The notes under the pieces are model-generated. The model did not search any database, had not been told where the DNA came from, and saw only the letters and a program-made list of their open reading frames with translations. The translations under genes were made by a program, and so were the position numbers. From positions 1 to 51,326 of the IMG/VR virus record IMGVR_UViG_3300032285_004475: a stretch of DNA of 51,326 bases; one strand, written 5' to 3'. Shown here piece after piece: positions 16,381 through 24,829 of this stretch. The stretch's first letter is position 1, and the number at the start of each line of letters is the position of its first letter. This DNA comes from a virus.

Positions 16381-19300
16381 ATGCCAACTTTTTCAGGTTT
16401 ATATATTAATCAATTAAGTGCGACAACATCAGTTAACGGAAGTGATTTATTTGTTGTTTATCAAAACGGTACAACATACAATGTTATCAAAGATAATGTG
16501 GGGTTTTTAGATTTAACAGGTGGAACTGTTAATGGGTCAATTTCAGCAACAACTTATTATGGTGATGGTAGTAATTTATTAAATATACACCCACAATATA
16601 ATGCTGGTGTTATTTCAGGGTCAAGTTTATGGGTGAGTAATGGTAATGGTTCAATTAATTTACCTTCAGTACCTGTCGCGTTATACAATAACTCAAATTT
16701 TATTGAACCTTTACAGGTTTATACAGTATCAAGTGGAACAACAGGAGTTGGTAGTATTCCTGCGTTATCAAATAATGACACTAATTATATTTTTATTGAG
16801 TATAACAACGGAAGTCCAAGATATAATGTATCAACATCAGATAGTACAATAAATGACAGTAATGTTGTTTTATACATGATTGTTTATAGAGCAAACAATT
16901 TTGTTCACACATTAGATTTTGGAAACTCTGGTGCGGGATTACCAAACAAATTAAACGATAGATTAATTTCTACCGATAGATTTGCTCGTGAAAGTGGTTT
17001 AGCGTTAGGATTAAGCGGTTCTACAGGTGTTGTTACTTTAACATCAGGAGTCGCTTGGAATGCTACAAATCGACAAACTTTAATTGCGGTAAATTCAATT
17101 AACGATATTTTCTTTAAAAACTTTCATAGTGGTGGAACTTGGGTTTATACAACAACTGCAACTACATTAAACAATTCATTTTATGATAATGGTACGAATT
17201 TAATTACAGCAACTGCTGGAAAATATTTGGTCAACTATTATTATCGAGGTCAAGAAATTGGAGACCATTTATACGAGGTTGTTAGTCAAAGTCAATATGA
17301 TAATACTTCAGATGCTGAACTATCAACCGAACCATCATTACCCGAACTTATCACATCTCACGCATTTTTGGTGGGACGTATTATTGTTGGTGTTGGTTCT
17401 TTAACGGGGTTGGTTGAAAGTTCATTTGTCACAGTATTCCAATCTACACAAGTACAATCACATAATGATTTGGGTGGTATCCAGGGAGGTTCGGCAGGTC
17501 AATATTATCATTTAACATCTACTCAATATACAAATTTAGCTCAAACAAACGTCAATAATAGTTTTTCAACTAATCAAACTGTTAATGGTTATGTTTCCGC
17601 AACAACACTTTATTCATCATCATTAGTAACATCAGGTTCCGCAGTTTGTGTTGGTTCAAACGGTATTTTACAACAGTATAGTCCAACACAAGGTATTATA
17701 GTTTTAGGGGCTGGCGTAAATTCAACAGTTAGGTGTGGATTAAATAATTCAACAACAGGTGCTGCTTCTGGCGTATTATCAGGTTGTTTTAATACAACAA
17801 ATGGTAATTTTTCATTTGTTGGTGGGGGTAGTGGAAATACTGCATCAGGAATATATTCATTTGTTGGTGGAGGTTTAAATAATAGAGCAGTATCTTCTTG
17901 TGATACAGTTGTTTCGGGTATTAACAATATTGCATCGGGTAATACTTCATTTGTCGGCGGAGGTAGTGGTAATAGTGCTGGTGGAGCATGTTCAGTTATT
18001 GGAGGGGGTCAATCTAACATCACAACAGGTGTTTATTTAAATACAATTGCGGGTGGAGGTCTTAATATTGTTTGTAGTACTTTTGGAGGAACAATTGGTG
18101 GAGGATTTGGTAATATTGTATCAGGAAACTATTCATTCATAGGTGGAGGAAATTGTAATACTACAAATTCAGATTGTTCATTTGTTGGCGGGGGTAGATT
18201 AAATTGTACATCAGGTTCGTTTTCATCTATTTTAGGTGGTAGCGGTAATACTGTTTCAGGTAACTATTCAGCGGCGATTGGTTGTGGATTAAACGCAACG
18301 GCTAGTTGTACTTTATATACAAATAATATAATAACAGGTACAATATCTGCAACAACATATAATAACTTACCTGTAAGTGCGGTTACAAGTGGAACAGGAA
18401 TATCGGCATCAACAAGTAATGGAACTGTAACAATTACTAACACTTTACCTGACCGTACAGTTACAATTAGTGGTGGAACAAATATACAAATAGTGAGTTC
18501 ATATCCAAATTTTGGAGTTAACTTTACAGGAAGTACATCAAGTAGTATTATTGTATCAGGTGCCGGGGTTAACTCAACTGTTAGATGTGGTGTTTCAAAT
18601 ACGTCTTCAGGAAAATATTCCGCATCTTTAGGAGGTTGTAGTAACAGTTCTTCAGGTCTTTATTCTTTTATTGGAGGAGGTAAAACAAATACTGCTTCTA
18701 ATAGTGGTTCATTTATTGGTGGTGGATATAATAACACATCATCGTCAATTTATTCAGTTATGGTTGGGGGAGGATTTAATACGGTATCCGCATGTAGAGG
18801 TGTCGTAGTGGGAGGTTATTTAAATAAAGCGTGTGGTACACTTTACTCAATTGTTGTTGGTGGAAGTGAGAATATTTCATCAGGTAATACGTCAACAATT
18901 AATGGTGGTTATAGAAATACTGCGGGTGGGGATTGTTCGTTTATAGGTGGAGGAAGTTTTAACACGTCAAGCGGAAGTTACTCAACAATAGGTGGAGGTT
19001 GTAAAAACACCGCGAGTAATGGTAATTCCACCGTTGGGGGAGGACAAACTAACACCGCAAGTAGTTTTTACTCAACCGTAAGTGGAGGACGATGTAATAG
19101 TAGTAGTGCTACGTATACAACAGTTAGTGGTGGTTATAAAAATCTATCATCCGGTATTGCTTCTGCTGTAGTTGGGGGTAAATGCAATATTTCTTCAGGT
19201 TCATTTTCATCTGTTTTAGGTGGTAGTGGTAATACTGTTTCAGGTAAGTATTCAGGAGCAATTGGATGTGGATTAAACGCATCTGCAAACTGTACATTTT

Positions 19301-21402
19301 ACACAAATAACTTCTGTGCTTGTGGTAGTATATACTCAAGTTCTTTAAATACTTCAGGATGTGCAGTATGTGTTGGAGCGAATGGTTTATTAACAGGGTA
19401 TACGGCATCTGTTGGTGGTGGAGGTATTATCATTTCAGGGTCAGGAACTAACTCAACGGTTAGATGTGGAGTTGGTAACACTGCGTCAGCATCGTATTCA
19501 GCGTCTTTAGCCGGTAGTGGAAATACTGCTTCAGGTATTTATTCATTCATTGGTGGAGGTTTTTGCAACATAGCAAGTGGTATTACATCAACTATAAGTG
19601 GAGGTTATAAAAACATCGCAGGTGGGAATTGTTCATTTGTCGGTGGTGGATGTTTAAACTATTCATTAAGTTGTGGTACTTTTATTGGTGGAGGGTGTAA
19701 AAATACTGCAAGTGGTTCATATTCATTTATTGGTGGCGGGGTGGTTAATTTAACTTGTAATGGGGGGTTATATAGTTTTATTGGTGGAGGAGTTTTTAAT
19801 TGTACAAGTGGACATTCGGCCTCTATAGGTGCTGGTTATGGTAATATTGCAGGTGGATGTTGTTCATTTGTTGGTGGAGGAAATTGTAATTACTCATTAA
19901 ATAATCTGGTGACAATTGCTGGTGGTGATAGAAACATTGCAAGTGGTTTAACAGCTACAATTGGTGGAGGGGCTTTAAACATATCAAGTGGAGTCACATC
20001 AACAGTTGCTGGAGGACAAAGTAATACAGGTGGAGGAAGTGCATCGTTTGTTGGTGGTGGTTTTTGTAACCGAGCGTTGTCACAATACTCAAATATTGTA
20101 GGAGGTAGATTTAATACAGTATGTGCTGTTTACTCGACTGTAAGTGGAGGATATTGTAATATTATAACAGGAAGTACCTCAACCGTAAGTAGTGGGGATA
20201 GAAATATTGTAGGTGGAGCATGTTCATTTATTGGTTCAGGAATTTTTAATTACAACACAGGAACTACTTCAGTTTTGATTGGAGGTTATTCAAACCAAGT
20301 TTTATCTAATTGTTCATTTATTGGTGGTGGTTCTAGTAATATATCATCAGGAAATACTTCAGTTTTAGTTGGAGGTTTGTCAAACCAAGTTTTATGTAAT
20401 TGTTCATTTGTTGGTGGTGGTAATTCCAATATATCATCAGGATGTACTTCGGTAATTGTTGGAGGACAAGGTAATATTGCACAAGATACATATTCGATAG
20501 TTATGGGTGGGCTTGGTAACTGTGCCGCAGGAGCTAGTACAATTGTAGTAGGTGGTAATAATAATTGTGCCTTTGGTACGTATTCAATTGTTGTTGGTGG
20601 TTTCAATAATAAAAGTTTACCACAATCCGCGTTTTTGGCGTCAAATTTTATTGGGGGTGGTCAATATAACATTTCGTCAGGTTTCACATCAACAATTGTT
20701 GGTGGTCAATGTAATATTGCGGGAGGTAACTCTTCTTTTATTGGGGGAGGTTTAAGAAATATATCTACTAATTGTGGGACAGTAGTGTCAGGAGGTAGAG
20801 ATAACACTGTTAGTTCAATTTGGTCTTTTATTGGTGGTGGTAGTGGTAACACAGTTTCATCAGCGTACTCTTCAATCAATTCTGGAAGAAATAATACAGT
20901 TCTTCAATTTGGTATTCACAACTCAATAAATTCAGGTTCTGGAAATACAATTTTTTCATCAAGCCAATATTCATTTATTGGTTCAGGATGTTTTAATACA
21001 ATTGGTACATCAGTTTGTTTTTCGGCAATAGTTGCTGGAGACACAAATTGTATTAACTCAAATTCCTCTTTTATTGGTGGGGGAAGATATAATACTGCAA
21101 GTGGTACGACATCAACAATTAGTGGTGGTTATAAAAACTGTGTAGGTGGAGCTTGTTCATTTGTTGGTGGAGGTAGTGGAAATACAGTTAATGCCACCTT
21201 TAGTGCGATTTTAGCGGGTAGTGGAAATACGATACCATCAACAGGTACCACATCATTTATTATTGGTGCAAACATTAATTCTGATAGAAGTTGTACAACA
21301 TTTGTAAATAACTTATCAATTAAATCAATTCCGACATCATCTGCAGGTCTTCCTTCAGGGTCTGTTTGGAGTAATGCCGGAGTTTTAAATATTGTCCCTT
21401 AA
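16381..21402 (+). CDS. Giant repetitive tail fibre/adhesin A (YadA-head-like beta-roll)
   Basis: A 1673-aa protein. Residues 1-60 are a phage-fibre N-terminus (ISATTYYGDGSNLLNI type); residues 60-430 are a mixed beta region. From about 438 on it consists of roughly 15-residue repeats of the form NTASGxYSxIxGG, close to the 14-residue YadA head repeat, predicting a trimeric left-handed beta-roll. Three modules each open with NSTVRCG (near 443, 725, 1020); the first two close with GCGLNAxAxCTxYTNN and the third with a related NINSDRSCTTFVNN. The C-terminal IPTSSAGLPSGSVW resembles caps on other phage fibres and recurs in fibre B. About 54 Cys by eye is unusual for a fibre. Likely role: host-surface binding at the virion tip; adhesin function is inferred. 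Confidence 0.82.
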   Translation: MPTFSGLYINQLSATTSVNGSDLFVVYQNGTTYNVIKDNVGFLDLTGGTVNGSISATTYYGDGSNLLNIHPQYNAGVISGSSLWVSNGNGSINLPSVPVALYNNSNFIEPLQVYTVSSGTTGVGSIPALSNNDTNYIFIEYNNGSPRYNVSTSDSTINDSNVVLYMIVYRANNFVHTLDFGNSGAGLPNKLNDRLISTDRFARESGLALGLSGSTGVVTLTSGVAWNATNRQTLIAVNSINDIFFKNFHSGGTWVYTTTATTLNNSFYDNGTNLITATAGKYLVNYYYRGQEIGDHLYEVVSQSQYDNTSDAELSTEPSLPELITSHAFLVGRIIVGVGSLTGLVESSFVTVFQSTQVQSHNDLGGIQGGSAGQYYHLTSTQYTNLAQTNVNNSFSTNQTVNGYVSATTLYSSSLVTSGSAVCVGSNGILQQYSPTQGIIVLGAGVNSTVRCGLNNSTTGAASGVLSGCFNTTNGNFSFVGGGSGNTASGIYSFVGGGLNNRAVSSCDTVVSGINNIASGNTSFVGGGSGNSAGGACSVIGGGQSNITTGVYLNTIAGGGLNIVCSTFGGTIGGGFGNIVSGNYSFIGGGNCNTTNSDCSFVGGGRLNCTSGSFSSILGGSGNTVSGNYSAAIGCGLNATASCTLYTNNIITGTISATTYNNLPVSAVTSGTGISASTSNGTVTITNTLPDRTVTISGGTNIQIVSSYPNFGVNFTGSTSSSIIVSGAGVNSTVRCGVSNTSSGKYSASLGGCSNSSSGLYSFIGGGKTNTASNSGSFIGGGYNNTSSSIYSVMVGGGFNTVSACRGVVVGGYLNKACGTLYSIVVGGSENISSGNTSTINGGYRNTAGGDCSFIGGGSFNTSSGSYSTIGGGCKNTASNGNSTVGGGQTNTASSFYSTVSGGRCNSSSATYTTVSGGYKNLSSGIASAVVGGKCNISSGSFSSVLGGSGNTVSGKYSGAIGCGLNASANCTFYTNNFCACGSIYSSSLNTSGCAVCVGANGLLTGYTASVGGGGIIISGSGTNSTVRCGVGNTASASYSASLAGSGNTASGIYSFIGGGFCNIASGITSTISGGYKNIAGGNCSFVGGGCLNYSLSCGTFIGGGCKNTASGSYSFIGGGVVNLTCNGGLYSFIGGGVFNCTSGHSASIGAGYGNIAGGCCSFVGGGNCNYSLNNLVTIAGGDRNIASGLTATIGGGALNISSGVTSTVAGGQSNTGGGSASFVGGGFCNRALSQYSNIVGGRFNTVCAVYSTVSGGYCNIITGSTSTVSSGDRNIVGGACSFIGSGIFNYNTGTTSVLIGGYSNQVLSNCSFIGGGSSNISSGNTSVLVGGLSNQVLCNCSFVGGGNSNISSGCTSVIVGGQGNIAQDTYSIVMGGLGNCAAGASTIVVGGNNNCAFGTYSIVVGGFNNKSLPQSAFLASNFIGGGQYNISSGFTSTIVGGQCNIAGGNSSFIGGGLRNISTNCGTVVSGGRDNTVSSIWSFIGGGSGNTVSSAYSSINSGRNNTVLQFGIHNSINSGSGNTIFSSSQYSFIGSGCFNTIGTSVCFSAIVAGDTNCINSNSSFIGGGRYNTASGTTSTISGGYKNCVGGACSFVGGGSGNTVNATFSAILAGSGNTIPSTGTTSFIIGANINSDRSCTTFVNNLSIKSIPTSSAGLPSGSVWSNAGVLNIVP
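17695..21300 (+). repeat. Coding tandem repeats of fibre A (about 45 bp units)
   Basis: In-frame degenerate repeats of about 45 nt encode the NTASGxYSxIGGG units. Three larger modules are duplicated: the NSTVRCG openers near 17710, 18565 and 19450, and the GCGLNA closers near 18280 and 19265. The DNA around 18211 and 19201 is nearly identical over tens of bases, which offers material for recombination. Confidence 0.85.
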
Positions 21403-21453
21403 TAACATTTATTTTTGATTTATTCATATTATGTTTTTCACAAAAACAAACAT

Positions 21454-22323
21454 ATGAATATAATATTTCAAATTAATGGTGGTATCGGTAAATGTGTTAT
21501 GGGAACCGCTATCTGTGAAATCATAAAGAAAAAATACCCAGAATCAAAATTAATCGTTGTATCAGGTTATCCTGATGTATTTTTAAATAACCCATTTGTT
21601 GATAGAGCTTATGCTTTTGGTGAACACAAATATTTCTACTCAGATTATATTGAAAATGGTGATTTTAAAGTATTTGCTCATGACCCATATCTTGATACAG
21701 AACATCTTAAGAGTGAAGAACATGTAATTCAAACTTGGTGTAAATTGTTTGATTTGGAATATAATGGTGAAAAAACAAACATTTATATTACTGAAAGAGA
21801 ACAACAATTTTACTCTAAGAAATACACTACCGACAAACCAATTATGGTAATTCAAACAAATGGTGGTGTTGAACAAAATATGAAGTATTCTTGGGCTCGT
21901 GACATTCCTCATCACATTGCACAACAAGTTGTTGATAAATTAAAATATGCTTACACCATCTTCCATATTAGAAGAGATGACCAACCATCATTAAGAGATA
22001 CTGTTCAATTAACAGATAGTTTTAGAGCAGTTGCAATAGTGATTGCAATGAGTTCAAAAAGATTATTTATGGATAGTTTTGCACAACATGTTTCATCGGC
22101 TTTAGGGATGACATCAACAGTTTTATGGATTGCAAATTCACCAAAAGTTTTTGGGTATGGTATTAATAAAAATATTGTCCATAATCAATTTACTAAAAAA
22201 CCTGAACTTAAATTATCTTATTTAAATAAGTTTAACATTTTAGGTGAGCCAATGGAATTCCCATATAATTCTGAAGAAGAAATTTTTAATATTGAAGACG
22301 TATTAAAATCTTTAGAGGACTAA
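21454..22323 (+). CDS. GT9-like (heptosyltransferase-type) glycosyltransferase
   Basis: A 289-aa protein. The ATG at 21454 (MNIIFQINGGIGKCVMGTAI) is chosen because earlier codons in frame would need a TTG start and add a non-conserved stretch. The N-terminal NGGIGKCVMG replaces the GDxxL..P region of heptosyltransferases, and the C-terminal KRLFMDSFAQHVSSALGMTSTVLW with IANSPKVFGY matches the nucleotide-sugar site of family 9. Family 9 enzymes add heptose or related sugars to lipopolysaccharide cores. It is the first gene of the second glycan operon and is followed 1 nt later by the SET gene. No exact TATTTAT lies upstream, only an ATTTAT-rich leader. Confidence 0.75.
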   Translation: MNIIFQINGGIGKCVMGTAICEIIKKKYPESKLIVVSGYPDVFLNNPFVDRAYAFGEHKYFYSDYIENGDFKVFAHDPYLDTEHLKSEEHVIQTWCKLFDLEYNGEKTNIYITEREQQFYSKKYTTDKPIMVIQTNGGVEQNMKYSWARDIPHHIAQQVVDKLKYAYTIFHIRRDDQPSLRDTVQLTDSFRAVAIVIAMSSKRLFMDSFAQHVSSALGMTSTVLWIANSPKVFGYGINKNIVHNQFTKKPELKLSYLNKFNILGEPMEFPYNSEEEIFNIEDVLKSLED

Positions 22324-22324
22324 T

Positions 22325-22711
22325 ATGAATATACCTATTCCACAAAAGATAGAAGTTAAAGCATCCCCCATTCATGGATTGGGGGTTTTTGATAAAGAAA
22401 AAATTTTAAAAGACGAAATTATTGAAACTTGTTATGCAATATTTTTCAGAACAGATTTAGGTGATTTAAATGATGTCTTATTAAAATACCGATTTTCATA
22501 TCCTTGTGGTACACAACCGACACATTTTGCAATACCATTAGGTTATGGTTGTATCTACAATCATAGTGAAAATAATAACGCTTTTTGGACCTGTGATTCT
22601 AACTCAGCTCTTTACTATTTCGTGTCAAATCGTGATATTGAAATCGGTGAGGAAATTTGTACTTCATACGGAGGTCCTGATTATTGGAAATTTATTAAAA
22701 CAATTATATAA
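22325..22711 (+). CDS. SET-domain protein
   Basis: A 128-aa minimal SET domain. Seen: ASPIHGLGVF (13-22), the usual opening; IYNHSENNN (77-85), the N-H-S S-adenosylmethionine/catalytic motif; and GEEICTSYGG (108-117), the closing motif with the catalytic Tyr region. SET proteins are lysine methyltransferases; bacterial and viral examples methylate chromatin-like or ribosomal proteins. No pre- or post-SET region is present. Its TAA shares a base with the sulfotransferase ATG (TAATG). A terminator-like hairpin lies inside codons 14-22. The substrate is unknown; a virion, fibre or host DNA-binding protein is possible. Confidence 0.8.
   Translation: MNIPIPQKIEVKASPIHGLGVFDKEKILKDEIIETCYAIFFRTDLGDLNDVLLKYRFSYPCGTQPTHFAIPLGYGCIYNHSENNNAFWTCDSNSALYYFVSNRDIEIGEEICTSYGGPDYWKFIKTII
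22365..22390 (+). terminator. Terminator-like hairpin inside the SET gene
   Basis: CCCCCA (22365-22370) pairs with TGGGGG (22380-22385) around a 9-nt loop and is followed by five T, on the coding strand of the SET gene. It could attenuate expression of the sulfation genes downstream, or be a by-product of the codons for SPIHGLGVF. Confidence 0.35.
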
Positions 22712-23535
22712 TGGAAAAATTATTCTTTCAAAGTTCACTACCAAGAGCTGGTAGTACAATGTTACAAAACATTTTAGCTCAAAATCCTGATGTTTATGCA
22801 ACACCTACAAGTGGTGTATTGGAATTAATTTATGGTGCAAGAGCCAATTATTCATCATCACCTGAATTCAAAGCACAAGATGCTGAATTAATGAAAAAAG
22901 GTTATCTATCTTTTTGTAAACAAGGTGTTGAAGGTTTCTTTAATGCAATTACAGATAAAAAATATGTTGTGGATAAAAGTAGAGGATGGGGAGTTCACTA
23001 TGGATTTTTAAACGAGGTATTCCCTGAGCCAAAGATTGTCTGTATGGTTAGGGATTTACGTGATATTTTCTGTTCTATGGAAAAGAATTTCCGTAAAAGT
23101 CAGTATAAAGATATGGGTATTGTTAATCATGCTGAGTTACAAGGAACATCAACTCCAAAAAGAATTGATATTTGGGCTAACTCACAACCTGTTGGTATGG
23201 CGATTGAACGATTGGGTGAAATTTTTAGACAAGGAATTAATGAAAAAATGTTGTTTATTAGATATGAAGATTTATGTTTGTATCCTGAGGCAACTATGTT
23301 AAAGATTTACAACTATTTAGAAATTCCTTTCTTTGAACATGACTTTGATAACATTGAACAAGTCACCAAAGAAGATGATGAGATTTATGGTATGTTTGGT
23401 GACCATACAATTAGAAAGTCATTAGAATTAACTCCGTCATCTGCAGTTAAAGTTCTTGGACAAGATGTAAGTGATTGGATTTATAATAATTACCAATGGT
23501 TTTACGAAATTTTTAATTATCAAAAGAATATATGA
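22711..23535 (+). CDS. PAPS-dependent sulfotransferase
   Basis: A 274-aa sulfotransferase that should move sulfate from PAPS to a hydroxyl, probably on a sugar. The 5'-phosphosulfate loop SSLPRAGSTMLQ (8-19) and the 3'-phosphate motif VRDLRDIFCSM (113-123) are both intact, the latter with the Arg and the Ser expected to hold the 3'-phosphate. A later YEDLCLYPEATM near 194-205 matches the conserved helix of the carbohydrate/heparan-type group. No signal or membrane segment, so it is cytosolic. It overlaps the APS kinase gene by 4 nt, giving a direct link between PAPS making and PAPS use. Confidence 0.88.
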   Translation: MEKLFFQSSLPRAGSTMLQNILAQNPDVYATPTSGVLELIYGARANYSSSPEFKAQDAELMKKGYLSFCKQGVEGFFNAITDKKYVVDKSRGWGVHYGFLNEVFPEPKIVCMVRDLRDIFCSMEKNFRKSQYKDMGIVNHAELQGTSTPKRIDIWANSQPVGMAIERLGEIFRQGINEKMLFIRYEDLCLYPEATMLKIYNYLEIPFFEHDFDNIEQVTKEDDEIYGMFGDHTIRKSLELTPSSAVKVLGQDVSDWIYNNYQWFYEIFNYQKNI

Positions 23536-23960
23536 TTTATTGGTTTACAGGTCAGCCAGGAGCTGGAAAAACAACATTGGCAAATGCTTTAATTGAAAAG
23601 TGTTCAGACACTTGTATTAATGTTGACGGAGATGGTTTAAGAGAACTATTTCAAAATTTTGATTACTCACCTGAAGGTAGAGTTAAGAACATCCAATCTG
23701 TTATAGATTTGGCTCGTTTTTTAGACCATAAGGGATTTACCGTAGTTATTTCGGTAGTAGCGCCTTACAAAGAAATGAGGGATACTTTAAAAAGAACAAA
23801 TGAAGTTGTTGAACTTTACGTTCACACAAGTGAAATTAGGGGTAGAGAACAAAACTTTGTTAAAGAGTATGAACAACCTACTGAAAACTTCATAGATATT
23901 GATACGACAAATAAAACAATAGACGAATGTCTTGATTTAATACCTTTTAACAGAAAATGA
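23532..23960 (+). CDS. cysC: Adenylylsulfate (APS) kinase, CysC-like
   Basis: A 142-aa P-loop kinase: Walker A GQPGAGKTT (7-15), DGDGLRE (32-38) where CysC has its LDGDxxR motif, SPEGRVKNI (46-54) equivalent to the FSxxDRxENI APS-binding stretch, and VVAPYKEMRD (75-84). It would phosphorylate APS at the 3'-hydroxyl to yield PAPS. It is shorter than the usual 190-200 residues because the C-terminal region is trimmed. Its neighbours are a sulfotransferase upstream and a nucleotidyltransferase downstream, each overlapping by 4 nt. A nucleoside or polynucleotide kinase-like role is the alternative. Confidence 0.8.
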   Translation: MIYWFTGQPGAGKTTLANALIEKCSDTCINVDGDGLRELFQNFDYSPEGRVKNIQSVIDLARFLDHKGFTVVISVVAPYKEMRDTLKRTNEVVELYVHTSEIRGREQNFVKEYEQPTENFIDIDTTNKTIDECLDLIPFNRK

Positions 23961-24355
23961 GTACTTGGGATAAGAAAATTCACGTAGAGTCATCACTACC
24001 TGCAAAAGATGGACAATATGCTATGTTTGTTGGTAGATGGCAACCTTTACATAAAGGGCATCAATCATTGTTTCAAGAAGCTTTAGATGAAGGTAAAAAT
24101 GTTTTAATCTGTATTAGAGACATTCAACCTGATGAAAAAAATCCATATAGTGCTGAAGAAGTTAAAAAGAATATTGAGGAACATTATTCTGATATGGGTG
24201 ACAAGATAAAAGTCATGGTAATTCCTGACATTTGTTCTATTGAATTTGGACGAGGTGTTGGTTATAATATTATTGAGAGAATTCCACCTCAAGAAATACA
24301 CGATATTTCTGCAACTAAAATCAGAGAGGAATTAAGAGCTCAAGGAAAATTATGA
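23957..24355 (+). CDS. HxGH nucleotidyltransferase (NMNAT/PPAT-like)
   Basis: A 132-aa member of the HIGH nucleotidyltransferase superfamily. GRWQPLHKGH (26-35) supplies the H-x-G-H nucleotide site and ISATKIREEL (117-126) the second phosphate-binding motif, as in NadM-type adenylyltransferases. ATP sulfurylase belongs to the same superfamily and has an ISGTxxR equivalent. Gene order (sulfotransferase, APS kinase, this gene, all overlapping by 4 nt) makes an adenylyl transfer to sulfate an attractive idea, but NMN or sugar-phosphate adenylylation or cytidylylation are equally compatible with the sequence. Confidence 0.75.
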   Translation: MSTWDKKIHVESSLPAKDGQYAMFVGRWQPLHKGHQSLFQEALDEGKNVLICIRDIQPDEKNPYSAEEVKKNIEEHYSDMGDKIKVMVIPDICSIEFGRGVGYNIIERIPPQEIHDISATKIREELRAQGKL

Positions 24356-24795
24356 AAAACAAAATTAAAAAATTTCAAATTAGATTCAATGTAAAATCAA
24401 CATCCGATGAAGACAGATGGAGATTAATTGAAAATGGAAATGAAATATTGGTGTCTGAGATTATTATTGATGGTCATACGTCAACGACAAAAGATTGGAT
24501 GCCCGAATTAGGTGAATATAAATGGCATATCAGTTGTGAAGGACATTGTAAGGTTGTTGATAATGTTGCATACGTTACAACGGTTAAAGAAGAAACTGTT
24601 CTTCTTCGTCATATCTTAAAAACAATTTCTTATAGATTACTTGGTACGTTAACAACTGTATTAGTAGCTCTTTCTTGTGGAGTATCTTTAGAAATGTCTT
24701 CTTTATTAGGTATTGGTGAGTTAACATTAAAACCTGTTATCTATTTCTTTCACGAGAGAATGTGGTACAAGTACGTGAAAATAAAAAAAAAATAA
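24352..24795 (+). CDS. DUF2061 membrane protein with N-terminal phage domain
   Basis: A 147-aa protein. Residues 1-80 (IRFNVKSTSDEDRWRLIENG, EYKWHISCEGHCKVV) form a small beta domain of a type I recall in T4-like phages of environmental bacteria. Residues 87-142 are DUF2061: HILKTISYRLLGTLTTVLVALSCG and IGELTLKPVIYFFHERMWYKY, two membrane segments in a conserved hairpin. DUF2061 often sits next to or fused with sulfate-activation genes in bacteria, so its place after APS kinase is telling. It may anchor the sulfation enzymes at the inner membrane; this is inference. Confidence 0.78.
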   Translation: MKNKIKKFQIRFNVKSTSDEDRWRLIENGNEILVSEIIIDGHTSTTKDWMPELGEYKWHISCEGHCKVVDNVAYVTTVKEETVLLRHILKTISYRLLGTLTTVLVALSCGVSLEMSSLLGIGELTLKPVIYFFHERMWYKYVKIKKK

Positions 24796-24829
24796 TTTAT
24801 ATTTTTTACTTTTTAACTAAGATTTGATT

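Noticed and set aside
16381-21402. Several long antisense frames (for example 17610-17927, 20286-20606) inside the fibre A gene
   Set aside because: They are mirror images of the repeated Gly/Ser/Asn codons, are low in complexity, rich in Pro, and lack start context; the plus-strand frame is clearly the real one.
21415-21456. Nine-codon leader peptide frame (ATG at 21431) overlapping the GT9-like start
   Set aside because: A single short frame in an AT-rich leader without further support; probably chance.
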